A stretch of DNA of 64,000 bases from positions 558,001 to 622,000 of the forward strand of contig NZ_JABBGB010000003.1 of assembly GCF_012927185.1 (NCBI RefSeq), in the 5' to 3' direction. The notes beneath the pieces are model-generated. The model did no database searches and had not been told where the DNA came from. It was given only the letters and a program-made list of their open reading frames with translations. Positions 49,747 through 59,126 of this stretch are shown piece after piece (within the stretch, counting starts at the first letter, position 1; every line of letters starts with the position of its first letter). The DNA comes from Pseudoflavitalea sp. G-6-1-2 (lineage in GTDB: Bacteria; Bacteroidota; Bacteroidia; Chitinophagales; Chitinophagaceae). The position numbers and the translations under genes are program-made.

Positions 49747-51126
49747 CTAATCAAATATTCTCCATCGAACGGAAAGCTGCAAATTGAATGGACGGAACTT
49801 CCTGTCTTCGCGCTCTGCAACCGGAGTAACAGGAAGCAAACTGGAAATGCAAAATTGCAGCTTTCTGATTTGATAAGCGAGCTCCAGCCTGGCAGCCAAA
49901 AAACCTGAAGGAAGATTTTTTTCGTAGGCCCCATTGCGTTTAACTTCCTGCAAAGGAATTTTTGATTGTTTTGTGGTGTGAATGCCGGCAGTGTCTATTT
50001 GTATCAATGCAGTTCTGGTGAGATGGTATTGAACAGCAATACCGGCAGACCATGCATTAGTCAACTTGTAATTGTACTGTATGGCTACACTGCTGCCTGA
50101 AATGCTGATCAGGTTTTCGTCAAACTTTAAATGGCTGCTGTCTTCTATTGGTTTTATATAGTTGGTTGAATCTACCAGTTTGCTTTTGCCTGCAAAATAT
50201 CTGTTGAACAGGCTGGCCTGCAACAGAATTTCATGTTTGCCATTCCACGATTTCCCCGCCCAGAGTGTGGGAACCATTTGCCTCAGGAGTTGGGTCTGAT
50301 TATCGATCCCGAAATAATAAGTTGTTCCGTATAATGGTATGTCTGCGTTCCATTGCAGCCCCCAGCTGAGTCCGCGGAGATCAGGAAGAATGTTCCTGAG
50401 TGAAATTGAAAGTCCGTTCCTGCTTTTACGTGGTGTTTTGAATTTTGTAGTTGAAGAGGCTGGCAGGAGTTCGGGTTCGCTGCTATCTGAAGGTATCTCC
50501 AGTGATCTTGAATGAAGCAATGAATCTTTGAAAATGATTTTGCTGATGGAAATGGATGATTCTGCTGTTTCTTCTTCTTCCATTTTTTTTGAATGATCGC
50601 TGACAATGGAAGCAGGTATGTTCTTTTCCGAAACGATTCTATTGCTTACCTGCTGCTGAACAGATTTTTCGGTTTTTAAATCGGCCACTAATTTACTATT
50701 GCTTTCTTTTGATGCTGGCTTCGGTGAAATCAGCAACGGAGGCTTTTCTTTTGCTGCTGATTTATTTTCTTCAGGTTTCTTATGAGTATCTGCAAAAACA
50801 TAATATCCCCTGAACTCCGTGAAGTCGAGGGATGTATGTTTTCTGATATGGCTAAGCAACTGGCTGGCTGTGTAATGGCCTTTCGGAAAAAAAATGCTGG
50901 TCGATTTATTCAATCTGGATGAGTTGAAAGATATACGGATGGTGCTCATCCTATGGATATATTTCGTCAGAGAATCGAGTCTGATAGTGCCTTCCAGCGG
51001 AAACACCGTTTGCTTTCCAGACTTTGTGGTACTGAATTGTGCTGATGTACAGAATGAACATACTATCAGCAAACAACAACACAGCAGATACCTGATCCGG
51101 TTTTTATGGGCATGTATTGGTTCCAT
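49747..51126 (-). CDS. STN-domain protein with a barrel-like C-terminus
   Basis: The 459-residue exported protein starts with a Cys-rich signal (YLLCCCLLIVCSFCTSAQ). An STN-like domain follows (about residues 40-115, with FPKGHYTASQLLSHIRKHTS), then a long Ser/Lys-rich linker, then a beta-rich region from about residue 250 (GLQWNADIPLYGTTYYFGID and ELAYQIRKLQFCISSLLPVT) ending LSVRWRIFD, like an outer-membrane barrel C-terminus. It overlaps the second fecR by 23 nt and replaces the usual SusC partner. The function is unknown; probably an outer-membrane signal input. Confidence 0.7.
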   Translation of the reverse strand: MEPIHAHKNRIRYLLCCCLLIVCSFCTSAQFSTTKSGKQTVFPLEGTIRLDSLTKYIHRMSTIRISFNSSRLNKSTSIFFPKGHYTASQLLSHIRKHTSLDFTEFRGYYVFADTHKKPEENKSAAKEKPPLLISPKPASKESNSKLVADLKTEKSVQQQVSNRIVSEKNIPASIVSDHSKKMEEEETAESSISISKIIFKDSLLHSRSLEIPSDSSEPELLPASSTTKFKTPRKSRNGLSISLRNILPDLRGLSWGLQWNADIPLYGTTYYFGIDNQTQLLRQMVPTLWAGKSWNGKHEILLQASLFNRYFAGKSKLVDSTNYIKPIEDSSHLKFDENLISISGSSVAIQYNYKLTNAWSAGIAVQYHLTRTALIQIDTAGIHTTKQSKIPLQEVKRNGAYEKNLPSGFLAARLELAYQIRKLQFCISSLLPVTPVAEREDRKFRPFNLQLSVRWRIFD

Positions 51127-52042
51127 CGATCACAACTACTTTTTTGATATCATCCAACGTGTAATCAAATCCGATTGTAAAGGCCATGATGTCGAGTATT
51201 TGGCGGAGCGGCATGTTCTCGAATTTTGCAGAGATCCTGCAATTCTTCATCCCGTCTGATTTCAGTGTGATACCGATATCGTAAGCTTTTTCGAGATAAG
51301 GGATCACATCATGCAGTGGCGTTCCGTCGAACTCGAATATCTGCGTGGCAAAACTCATTTCGTTGAGGTTGGGTGGGGGAGCAGCTTTCAGCTCTCTGGA
51401 GCTGGCATCGATCCGGAAAGAACCACCGGCGTTGATGGTTGAAGTAACACCTCTGGTAATGATGGTTGCGCTGCCTGTTTGCACAAATACTGAAGTAACC
51501 GAATCTGCATGGTTATGCGTTACGAACAGTTGAGCAGAATCGGTGGTGATTTCAACGGATCCGGATTGTACAATGAGGTGGCTATGCTGGTCGTTTGTCT
51601 GGAAGTAAGCTGCTCCATTTTCGAGTACAGCTGTCTGTTGTGGTTGTTCGCCACGGATAATGAGCCTGCTTTGCTGATCGATAATAATGGTTGTGCTGTC
51701 TGCCAGCATGGTTTTGTTGGTATGGTCTGCAGTTTGGATAACGATGGCTTGTGCCGGCTGCAGTTTTTGATGGCTGGGTTTATTGGTGAAATACAATACG
51801 GTGGCTACGCCTGTGATGCCTGCTGCTGCCAGCAGTTTAGCGCCGTAGCGGAATACGAAGGATCCACTTTTGGATGCAACAGACTTTACTGCTGCATGCC
51901 CAACAGGAGCCATGTTCAGCAGCTGATCCATTTCGGACCAGGCGGCATCTGCAGGAATATCCGGCTCCGGATAATCCTCCGGATTGGACGAATACCTATG
52001 TAGATTTTTTTCATTCACCGCTGTTGAGTTTTTGGTTTTCAA
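51104..52042 (-). CDS. FecR-type anti-sigma factor, second copy
   Basis: The 312-residue protein has an acidic N-terminus (NPEDYPEPDIPADAAWSEMD), a membrane helix (AKLLAAAGITGVATVLYF), a FecR domain (STTIIIDQQSRLIIRGEQPQ, SATIITRGVTSTINAGGSFR), and a C-terminal DUF4974/STN-like domain (LHDVIPYLEKAYDIGITLKS). It overlaps both the sigma gene (32 nt) and the STN-barrel gene (23 nt), so all three are translationally coupled. It differs strongly from the copy at 46841. Confidence 0.85.
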   Translation of the reverse strand: MKTKNSTAVNEKNLHRYSSNPEDYPEPDIPADAAWSEMDQLLNMAPVGHAAVKSVASKSGSFVFRYGAKLLAAAGITGVATVLYFTNKPSHQKLQPAQAIVIQTADHTNKTMLADSTTIIIDQQSRLIIRGEQPQQTAVLENGAAYFQTNDQHSHLIVQSGSVEITTDSAQLFVTHNHADSVTSVFVQTGSATIITRGVTSTINAGGSFRIDASSRELKAAPPPNLNEMSFATQIFEFDGTPLHDVIPYLEKAYDIGITLKSDGMKNCRISAKFENMPLRQILDIMAFTIGFDYTLDDIKKVVVIDGTNTCP

Positions 52043-52550
52043 ATATTGCTTTCAGTCTGCTGCGGCATTCACTCAGGTGCCATTTTACGGTGCCTTCTTT
52101 CATATCGATTGCCGAAGCAATTTCCTTTATTGAGAATCCTTCCAGATAATAGAGGGTACAAACATATCGGGTATTGGACGGCAGTCTGCCCAGATACCAA
52201 TAGATATCGGACCATTCATGATCGTGAAAAGGATTGTAAGAAAAAGCTTCTGTATGACTCTCTTTTATTTCGAGGGTAACGATGGTCTTTCGCTCATTGA
52301 TCAATGCAATCGCAGCATTTCGGATGGTGGTATAGCTCCAGTTGAAAAAATCCCCTTTTGCTGCATCAAACTGATGGATATGTTTGAATACCCTCATCAT
52401 GCCGTTGTTCAGTGCCGTGAGTATATCGTGTTCATCGGCAAAGAATCTTTTGCATAAAGAGAAAAAAGCCGGATAGAAATGTCTGTACAGTTCTTCCTGA
52501 CTTTTACGATCCATTTTTTTGCAACCTTCTATCGTCTCGTTTAAATCCAT
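52011..52550 (-). CDS. ECF-type sigma factor, second copy
   Basis: The 179-residue sigma-70-family factor has region 2 in EELYRHFYPAFFSLCKRFFA and FKHIHQFDAAKGDFFNWSYT, and region 4 in LPSNTRYVCTLYYLEGFSIK with the helix-turn-helix ASAIDMKEGTVKWHLSECRS. The start is the ATG at 52550, two codons behind an in-frame TTG. It is the first gene of the coupled sigma/FecR/STN-barrel operon, which has no SusC or SusD nearby. Confidence 0.88.
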   Translation of the reverse strand: MDLNETIEGCKKMDRKSQEELYRHFYPAFFSLCKRFFADEHDILTALNNGMMRVFKHIHQFDAAKGDFFNWSYTTIRNAAIALINERKTIVTLEIKESHTEAFSYNPFHDHEWSDIYWYLGRLPSNTRYVCTLYYLEGFSIKEIASAIDMKEGTVKWHLSECRSRLKAIFENQKLNSGE

Positions 52551-52569
52551 CAGCAATATTTACAAAAGC

Positions 52570-52598
52570 AGGGCCTCACTGTTCAGTGAAGGCCCTTG
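52570..52598 (-). terminator. hairpin terminator between the lipoprotein and sigma genes
   Basis: AGGGCCTCACT (52570-52580) pairs with AGTGAAGGCCCT (52585-52596) with one bulged A. On the - strand the stem is followed by GCTTTTGTAAAT, so it ends the lipoprotein transcript. On + it is followed by TGTTTTTT. Confidence 0.65.
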
Positions 52599-52615
52599 TT
52601 TTTTCCGGTTCCGGA

Positions 52616-53374
52616 TCATTTTGGCAAATGCAGCCTGGTAAACGTTATACCAGATGTATATGGCCACACAAAAGTAATACCGGTATTATCTTGTGTAATG
52701 CTTCCATTATAAACAACTCCGTTGAGTTTAATGGAAATCGGATGTGTTCCGTCTGCTACAGGGTAGAAGGGAATACTGGCGTAAGATTTAGCTTCTCCCG
52801 CATAGCAGGCACTGTCCGGAGGAATTTTCACTCCCAGGAAATCGATGGAATACCCTGAGGCGTTGAATACAGTATCATACTTGATGTAATTGTTGAGGCA
52901 GTGGTAATTGTTTTTGGTACGAACTGAAAGAATAACACCTGAAGTTGCCCCTGACCACAGGTTGGAGTCGATCTTGATAGGATCGATCTTCAATTCATCG
53001 CCGGTAAGCGGAACAAGATGCCAGGTTGTGTCGTAGGTAGTTGAATGTACTTTGTTGCTTACACTCACTTCACGTCTTTCTGCTGAGCTGCCTGAAGTTG
53101 CTGTTACAACAAAGTTACCCGACCTGCTGAAAGTGATCGATGCTGTATTCCCGTTAGGATTGATCACTACAGCCGTATCTGGCCATACTTTCCATTTTAC
53201 ATCACTGCCGGCGGCCGCATTCAAAGTGAAAAGAACCGGCTCTCCCTGTGAAATGGTGGACGACTTGTTCAGTTCCAGATTAGGCGATGATTTGTCGTTG
53301 TTGTTTCCCTTTTTGCAGGCATAAAATCCCAGCACTGTAATAGCTGAAATACAGATCCCGTAAACGATCTTCAT
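52616..53374 (-). CDS. lipoprotein with Ig/PKD-like domain, function unknown
   Basis: The 252-residue product has a lipoprotein signal (ISAITVLGFYACKKGNNND, Cys 20), an N-terminal Ig/PKD-like segment (QGEPVLFTLNAAAGSDVKWK; TASITFSRSGNFVVTATSGS), and an unclassified C-terminal domain with Cys residues in NYHCLNNYIKYD and PPDSACYAGEAKS. It is anchored in the envelope and probably surface-exposed or binding. It stands upstream of the second sigma operon behind its own terminator. Confidence 0.7.
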   Translation of the reverse strand: MKIVYGICISAITVLGFYACKKGNNNDKSSPNLELNKSSTISQGEPVLFTLNAAAGSDVKWKVWPDTAVVINPNGNTASITFSRSGNFVVTATSGSSAERREVSVSNKVHSTTYDTTWHLVPLTGDELKIDPIKIDSNLWSGATSGVILSVRTKNNYHCLNNYIKYDTVFNASGYSIDFLGVKIPPDSACYAGEAKSYASIPFYPVADGTHPISIKLNGVVYNGSITQDNTGITFVWPYTSGITFTRLHLPK

Positions 53375-53490
53375 AAAAATGGTTTAATGTGTTTGATGAG
53401 ATTGATCCTGCAGGATAGATCAATGCTGATCTCTACAGATATATATTCACGGGAGTAAGCGAAAGGTTGGAATGCCGTCTTAAGAAAACG

Positions 53491-53931
53491 TTAAAGCAGA
53501 TTAGGTCTTTCCATCAGGTAAAGATCGAGGCCCTTGCCCCAATGATCTTTTTCAGTTCTTACGAGTACGTAACCGAATTTCTGAAAGAATTTCCATGCAA
53601 GCTGGGAGGTTGTTACCACCAGTTTTTCAATGCCGGGTTGGGTGTTGAAGATGCTGATGAAATGCTCCACTGCTTTTCTGCCAAGCCCTTGTCCGGCAGT
53701 TTGTGGATCAAAGAAAATCCAGGTGATCCTTCCGGAATTATCTGCTGAGTTGATGTAATAACCGGCGCCACCAACGATGTTGCCATCATGAATTATGGTG
53801 AAGTAAGTATCGCCATGCTGCGATAAGTAGAGGTGGAAATCATGCACTTCCTCCGGATCGAAATACTGAGGTGTATTCTTTAGAAAGATTGCCGTGAGTG
53901 GGTCTTTATCTGAAATATCGAATGGACGCAT
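53491..53931 (-). CDS. GNAT-family N-acetyltransferase
   Basis: The 146-residue acetyl-CoA-dependent transferase has motif A in WIFFDPQTAGQGLGRKAVEH (acetyl-CoA pyrophosphate loop) and motif B in KLVVTTSQLAWKFFQKFGYV. The acceptor is unknown and could be a small molecule or a protein amine. It follows the DUF3592 gene on the same strand with a 21-nt gap and is probably co-transcribed with it. Confidence 0.85.
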   Translation of the reverse strand: MRPFDISDKDPLTAIFLKNTPQYFDPEEVHDFHLYLSQHGDTYFTIIHDGNIVGGAGYYINSADNSGRITWIFFDPQTAGQGLGRKAVEHFISIFNTQPGIEKLVVTTSQLAWKFFQKFGYVLVRTEKDHWGKGLDLYLMERPNLL

Positions 53932-53952
53932 GATTGATAATTTTACTGCTCA

Positions 53953-54351
53953 TTAAATGAAGCCGAGAAATTTGGCTACGCCTGCAAGTATGGATAGGGC
54001 GCCGGCAATCAGAAAAATATTGGGCAGGTTCTTATTCGCGGCATTTTCAATCATGAAATTTTTAGGATCATTCCTGTCGTAGATAACTGTTACTTCATCT
54101 CCGGATGCATACTTGCCTTTCTCCCGTGCAATATCGCTGACCTCTGTGATCCAGTTATCATGTTCATCGAGGAACCTGATCACGGGAAACTCCAGGTTTC
54201 CATGTTCCGGGCTGCCGGTGTCTTCACGTAACTCGAAAACTATACCGCTGGTTCTGATGCCATTTTTTGATAAGTGATCTGCCTTTTTATCTGCCTTGAT
54301 TCCAATAATGAAAAACAAAATTCCCAGCGCTATGAAAGTGATGAATGCCAT
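53953..54351 (-). CDS. DUF3592-family membrane protein
   Basis: The 132-residue inner-membrane protein has an N-terminal helix (AFITFIALGILFFIIGI), a soluble beta domain (GIRTSGIVFELREDTGSPEH; ASGDEVTVIYDRNDPKNFMI), and a C-terminal helix (IFLIAGALSILAGVAKFLGF). The layout and the EVTVIYDRNDPKN motif are typical of DUF3592. The function is unknown. It is upstream of the GNAT gene and divergent from DUF3050. Confidence 0.8.
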   Translation of the reverse strand: MAFITFIALGILFFIIGIKADKKADHLSKNGIRTSGIVFELREDTGSPEHGNLEFPVIRFLDEHDNWITEVSDIAREKGKYASGDEVTVIYDRNDPKNFMIENAANKNLPNIFLIAGALSILAGVAKFLGFI

Positions 54352-54461
54352 TGAGTTGCGGGTTTAGGGTGCATGCCTGAAAAGCGGGGCAGCAAAGTAA
54401 ATATAAGCTGCTTTCCTGTAGTAAGCAACGAACCATTACCTTCGCGGCCAAATTACAAGTG

Positions 54462-55247
54462 ATGAATAACCGGATTGAGCAGTTACAGCAAACTATCGAA
54501 CCCCTCAAGCAACAGATTGTAAACCATCCGTTGTATTCGGTGATCGATGGTATCGGAGATGTGCGCATTTTCATGCAATACCATGTGTATGCAGTGTGGG
54601 ATTTTATGAGCCTGCTCAAGAAATTGCAGCAAAACCTAACCTGCACAGCAGTTCCCTGGTTTCCCAAAGGTGATGCAGAGACCCGTTACCTGATCAATGA
54701 GATTGTGGCAGGAGAAGAATCTGATGTAGATGAGAACGGCACCCGTACCAGCCATTTCGAATTGTATCTGCAGGCGATGAATCAGAGTGGCGCCGACACT
54801 GCCGTGATGCAGCAGTTCTGCCAAACGCTGCAACAATCTAATTTAGCAGCAGCTTTTGATGCAGCCAATGTTCCGGCAGCGGCACGCGAATTCGTATCCT
54901 TCACCTTCGATACCATTGCTTCCAATAAAGATCATGTACTGGCAGCGGTGTTCTGCTTCGGGCGTGAAGACCTCATCCCCGGCATGTTCCATTCCATGGT
55001 GCAGGATCTCAGTAAAGAGATGCCTGCCAGCATCAGCACTTTCAAGTATTACCTCGAACGCCATATCGAAGTAGACGGAGATCACCACAGTGAACTCGCA
55101 CTTCGCATGACAGCCAATCTCTGCGGCAATGATGAAGAGAAGTGGAAGGAGGCCGAATTGGCGGTGACCGCAGCGCTCAACAAACGCATTGCACTCTGGA
55201 ATGGCGCTTATGAAAGCATCAAGGCGCAACAAGGAATTACAGCATAA
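54462..55247 (+). CDS. DUF3050 protein (haem-oxygenase-like fold)
   Basis: The 261-residue cytosolic protein is of the DUF3050 family, related to haem-oxygenase-like di-iron proteins. The metal-binding pattern is visible: VRIFMQYHVYAVWDFMSLLK (His), INEIVAGEESD (Glu), and late RHIEVDGDHHSELALRM (Glu, Asp, His). Substrate unknown. Start is the ATG at 54462; an in-frame GTG precedes it. TTACCTTCGC (near 54437) partly resembles a promoter -7 element. Confidence 0.85.
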   Translation: MNNRIEQLQQTIEPLKQQIVNHPLYSVIDGIGDVRIFMQYHVYAVWDFMSLLKKLQQNLTCTAVPWFPKGDAETRYLINEIVAGEESDVDENGTRTSHFELYLQAMNQSGADTAVMQQFCQTLQQSNLAAAFDAANVPAAAREFVSFTFDTIASNKDHVLAAVFCFGREDLIPGMFHSMVQDLSKEMPASISTFKYYLERHIEVDGDHHSELALRMTANLCGNDEEKWKEAELAVTAALNKRIALWNGAYESIKAQQGITA

Positions 55248-55249
55248 CA

Positions 55250-55296
55250 AACTCCGTATTGGCGGACGGTGAACCCCTATCCGCCAGTACGGAGTT
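55250..55296 (+). terminator. long hairpin after the DUF3050 gene
   Basis: AACTCCGTATTGGCGGA (55250-55266) pairs with TCCGCCAGTACGGAGTT (55280-55296): 17 positions with one G.T pair. The tail TTCGTCCGCC is not U-rich. A second GTCCGCC (55299-55305) can compete for GGCGGAC (55261-55267). It begins 3 nt after the stop codon. Confidence 0.55.
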
Positions 55297-55429
55297 TCGT
55301 CCGCCAGTCATATCAATGTTTCCCGCATTTACTTATTTGGACCGTTTCCTCTAAAAAAACGGCTTCTCTGACGGTAACGTTCTGATTATCGGCATAGTTT
55401 TTATAGATTAGCGCAGCAAAATCAGCTAA

Positions 55430-57850
55430 ATGAAAAACCCTTTGCGCCGACTTTTAACAGTTAGCCTTCTTACCCTATGTTGCCTGGCATCTTTTGCCCA
55501 GGACTCAACCCGTACTGCCGGAAATCGTTCAGATTCCACTAAAAAACAAACAGATTCCATACGTCCTGGACGGGATACCGCCCGCAGAAACAGTCTGGCC
55601 GCCATTTTCGGCGATTCTGCCAAACTCACCACGCGCGATTATCAGCTCCGCCTCGAGAAAAGTTATGTGGTGCTCGATGATATCGACAACAAATCAGAAC
55701 TCGGTTTCGACATCGATCACGTAAAAGAAAGAGCAGCAGACAGCGACTCAGTACTTTTCGTTCTCAAAGACAATATTCTCAATAACAGCAGCGCACTCAA
55801 TCTCCGGAATCTGCAGGTGTTCAGAACCCTGTTGCAGAATATCCAGCGCGAAACCAAAGACCATCGTGTTATTCTCGATAGCAATGAAGCAGTGTTGAAC
55901 GGACTGAAAACAAATCTCAAAAATCTGATGGCAGATACGGTGCTCCGTTCGCTATTCAGAGACTCGGCGCTTCGTCAGCAATTTGCTTCCCAGCTGAAAG
56001 ACATGCGCGAGAACTGGCGTTCCGGCACCAATCACCTGAAAGAAAGTCTGGCTACCATCAGCGGCCTTCAAACTAAAAACTCTTCTCAGAGCATTGCTGC
56101 TACCATGTTGCTGGAGAAAGTGAACATGCTGCTCAATACATCCACCAACCGCATTTTCGGAAAAGAATACAATTATATCTGGGAGCGCGATACATCCAAC
56201 CTGAGCAGCAGTGCAAAATCTTCTTTCGCGAAAGCATACGATGGTGAGCGAAAAGCATTGAACTATTATTTTAAGGATAGCGGCAACAAACGCCTGTTCC
56301 TCCTGCTCATAGGTTTTCTCTTTTTCATCTGGATGTACAGAAATATCCGGGCACTGAAAAAACTCAACAGTCTCGATATACTGAAAGAGATGGACTTCGA
56401 GTATCTGCCTTCGGCATACATTATTTCGGCATTCATCATTATGTTCAGCATTGCACCGCTGTTCGATCTGCATGCGCCTTCGGCGTATATCGAGTCGATG
56501 CAGTTTCTGCTGCTGATCATTCTGTCTATTCTTTGCTGGAAGAAATGGCCAAGAAGATTATTCTGGTACTGGATAGCGATGGTACTGCTCTACATCTGTT
56601 TTTCATTCATGCACCATGTGGCGGATCCCGGACTGGGTGAGCGTCTCTGGCTGATTCTGTTGAATCTGCTCAGCATTTTCTTCGGATTACTTTTCCTGTC
56701 GAGAATGAAGGAACACCTCAATCTGAAAGGATTCCTCCGGTTTGTGATTATTCTGCACAACGTGATGAATGTGCTCAGCATCCTCTTCAATATCTGGGGG
56801 AGATTCTCGCTGGCACAGATCCTTGGCACTGCTGCGATCTTCTCATTCACGCAGGCAATCGGACTGGCGGTATTCAGCAAGATCGGAATGGAAGCCATTC
56901 TGCTGCAAATAGCAACCGGCCGCATTAAACGAAACGTTACTTCCAAATTCGACTATCAGCCAATACTGAGTGGATTCCGCAGACCGATCTTCTTCCTCGT
57001 GGTATTGCTCTGGCTGATGGTGTTCACCACCAACCTGAACATCTACACAAATGTGCTGAACGGCCTGAGTGATTTTCTCGCAACGCCAAGGCATATCGGC
57101 AGCGCCTACTTCACTTTAGGCGGCGTGCTGCTTTTCTTCATGATCATCTGGATAGCCCACCTGCTGCAGAAATACGTAGGTTATTTCTTCGGCGATACCG
57201 GCAGTGACGATGAAGTGTACAATAAAGGTCAGCGCTCGCGCCTGCTGATTGCCAGATTGATTTTGCTCTGCCTCGGTTATTTGTTGGCGGTAGCTGCTTC
57301 CGGTGTACCTGTTGATAAGATCACCATCGTGCTCGGTGCACTGGGTGTTGGTATCGGTTTGGGTTTGCAGAATATCGTAAACAACTTCGTGTCTGGCATC
57401 ATCCTCATATTCGACCGGCCATTGCAGATCGGAGATTCTGTTGAAGTAGGCAACAAAACCGGAAGAGTGCGTGAGATCGGCTTACGCTCCAGCACACTCG
57501 TTACGGGCAATGGCGCTGAAGTGATCATTCCCAACGGTGATATCCTCGGTCAGCAGATCGTGAACTATACTTTATCGAACAATCATATCAGGCTCGAAAT
57601 GGCCTTTGCTGTAAAAGGAAGTGATGATATGGAAGTGGTAGGCTCTGCGATCAAGAAAATTATTGCACAGTCTCCCTTTGCACTGAAAGGCAAAGAACCC
57701 AGTATTCTTTACACAGGTGTAGTCGACAACGGATTTGAACTGAAAGCGTATTTCTGGTGTGCCGATGTTTTCAAACAGGGCGATGCCAAAAGCGATGTAC
57801 TGATGAGGCTGCACAAAGAACTGCCTGCATCCGGACTTCAATTCGATTAA
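55430..57850 (+). CDS. large MscS-family mechanosensitive channel
   Basis: The 806-residue protein has a signal peptide (LLTVSLLTLCCLASFAQ), a periplasmic helical domain of about 260 residues with coiled-coil character, and about ten membrane segments from residue 285. The conserved MscS pore and beta domain are at about 610-740: ALGVGIGLGLQNIVNNFVSG (pore helix), ILIFDRPLQIGDSVEVGNKT and VIIPNGDILGQQIVNYT. The architecture is like MscK/MscM. It would release solutes on osmotic downshock and may be tuned by its periplasmic domain. Confidence 0.93.
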   Translation: MKNPLRRLLTVSLLTLCCLASFAQDSTRTAGNRSDSTKKQTDSIRPGRDTARRNSLAAIFGDSAKLTTRDYQLRLEKSYVVLDDIDNKSELGFDIDHVKERAADSDSVLFVLKDNILNNSSALNLRNLQVFRTLLQNIQRETKDHRVILDSNEAVLNGLKTNLKNLMADTVLRSLFRDSALRQQFASQLKDMRENWRSGTNHLKESLATISGLQTKNSSQSIAATMLLEKVNMLLNTSTNRIFGKEYNYIWERDTSNLSSSAKSSFAKAYDGERKALNYYFKDSGNKRLFLLLIGFLFFIWMYRNIRALKKLNSLDILKEMDFEYLPSAYIISAFIIMFSIAPLFDLHAPSAYIESMQFLLLIILSILCWKKWPRRLFWYWIAMVLLYICFSFMHHVADPGLGERLWLILLNLLSIFFGLLFLSRMKEHLNLKGFLRFVIILHNVMNVLSILFNIWGRFSLAQILGTAAIFSFTQAIGLAVFSKIGMEAILLQIATGRIKRNVTSKFDYQPILSGFRRPIFFLVVLLWLMVFTTNLNIYTNVLNGLSDFLATPRHIGSAYFTLGGVLLFFMIIWIAHLLQKYVGYFFGDTGSDDEVYNKGQRSRLLIARLILLCLGYLLAVAASGVPVDKITIVLGALGVGIGLGLQNIVNNFVSGIILIFDRPLQIGDSVEVGNKTGRVREIGLRSSTLVTGNGAEVIIPNGDILGQQIVNYTLSNNHIRLEMAFAVKGSDDMEVVGSAIKKIIAQSPFALKGKEPSILYTGVVDNGFELKAYFWCADVFKQGDAKSDVLMRLHKELPASGLQFD

Positions 57851-57875
57851 GACTCAGCTGGCACCGATATTGCAT

Positions 57876-57909
57876 AAGAGCAGTTTCTACAATGAGACTG
57901 CTCTTTTTT
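57876..57909 (+). terminator. intrinsic terminator after the MscS gene
   Basis: AAGAGCAGT (57876-57884) pairs with ACTGCTCTT (57897-57905) over a 12-nt loop, ending in TTTTTT. Confidence 0.85.
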
Positions 57910-58066
57910 CATTCAGCACATTTTGTGATATGTGTTGAAGTATCACTTACATTTGCATCATCAACGGAAATCACCCCCCTCGCAAACTTCCGGATTATCC
58001 CCCCACTTTATCGCATCCCCGAACAGTAGAAAACGGCATTTTCTTTTTTCACTAAACAGTACACCT

Positions 58067-59059
58067 ATGCGCCGAATTCTTTTGTCAACGATTGCCTGCT
58101 TTTCATTTGCCATTATCACTAACGCCCAATCAGGAAACGGAAAATTTTACATGAAAGTTACCGGAGGGTATTTCTTCAGTGTTTCTCCCGGACAGTTTCC
58201 GGATGTTGGTCCGTATGCTCCGCGGGATGAAGTTCATACCTACAATCCCGGAACCGGCGCTACCACCACAGTGAGCGAGAAAGTACTCACGGGATCTTAC
58301 GGAGAAGGCGTCCGTGGCGGCATTGCCGGCGGATACAATATCAACAAATACATTGCAGTGGAGCTTTCTGTGAACTACTATCACAGCAAAACCAATCTGA
58401 TGACCCGCAACGTTACCACCGTTCAGGGAACCAGCAACGAACTCGGAAGAATTGAATCGAACGGGCATGTGCAGGCCATCGATATTGCTCCGAGCGTTGT
58501 GATCAGTCCGGGTTACGACAAATGGAACCCATATGTTCGTTTGGGATTTGTGGTGCCTGTATGGGGCCGTCTCTACATCGAAACCGATGCCAGCAAAACC
58601 AGTCCGGTTCCCGGCCAGCCCGCTGCCGTAGTTGCCAAAACAGCCATCCACAGAAAGGAAGAAGTGAAGCCCAATGTTACTTTCGGATTTCAGGGAGCGT
58701 TTGGTGTTGTGCATCCGGTAAGCAAACGCATATCCATCTTTCTAGAAGCTGAATACAGAAATGTGCCTGTAAAGAGCAAGAGCAAAGAAGTGACCACTTA
58801 CAACGAGAACACCAAGATCGTGAACACTGCTACTGGTCAGCAAATAGGGCCGGACAGGCCACGTGGGCTCAACGATCTCAGTGTGGCGGAACGCAATACG
58901 GATTATGTAACCACGCTCGATCAGAGTTCGAACACACCAACAGGTACATCGGGTACCACCACCAATTACAAGAATAACAATGCACCCGCCAACGAATTGA
59001 AATCGTTCATCAATATCGGAGGCATGGGTGCCAATCTGGGTATTAAGATCCGGATGTAG
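58067..59059 (+). CDS. outer-membrane beta-barrel protein
   Basis: The 330-residue product has a signal peptide (MRRILLSTIACFSFAIITNA, cleaved before QSGNG) and amphipathic beta strands typical of OmpA-like eight- to ten-strand barrels: FYMKVTGGYFFSV, GIAGGYNINKYIAVELSVNY, WNPYVRLGFVVPVWGRLY, VTFGFQGAFGVVHPVSKRIS, ending GMGANLGIKIRM. It has a long Thr/Asn-rich loop before the last strand. The start at 58067 was chosen on the signal peptide. The function is unknown. Confidence 0.85.
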   Translation: MRRILLSTIACFSFAIITNAQSGNGKFYMKVTGGYFFSVSPGQFPDVGPYAPRDEVHTYNPGTGATTTVSEKVLTGSYGEGVRGGIAGGYNINKYIAVELSVNYYHSKTNLMTRNVTTVQGTSNELGRIESNGHVQAIDIAPSVVISPGYDKWNPYVRLGFVVPVWGRLYIETDASKTSPVPGQPAAVVAKTAIHRKEEVKPNVTFGFQGAFGVVHPVSKRISIFLEAEYRNVPVKSKSKEVTTYNENTKIVNTATGQQIGPDRPRGLNDLSVAERNTDYVTTLDQSSNTPTGTSGTTTNYKNNNAPANELKSFINIGGMGANLGIKIRM

Positions 59060-59083
59060 AAATACTTGCAGACAGGTTTCAGT

Positions 59084-59118
59084 TCCGGTGGAGGCAGCAA
59101 TGCACCACCGGATTTTTT
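59084..59118 (+). terminator. intrinsic terminator after the barrel gene
   Basis: TCCGGTGG (59084-59091) pairs with CCACCGGA (59105-59112) and is followed by TTTTTT. Confidence 0.8.
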
Positions 59119-59126
59119 ATGCATCA

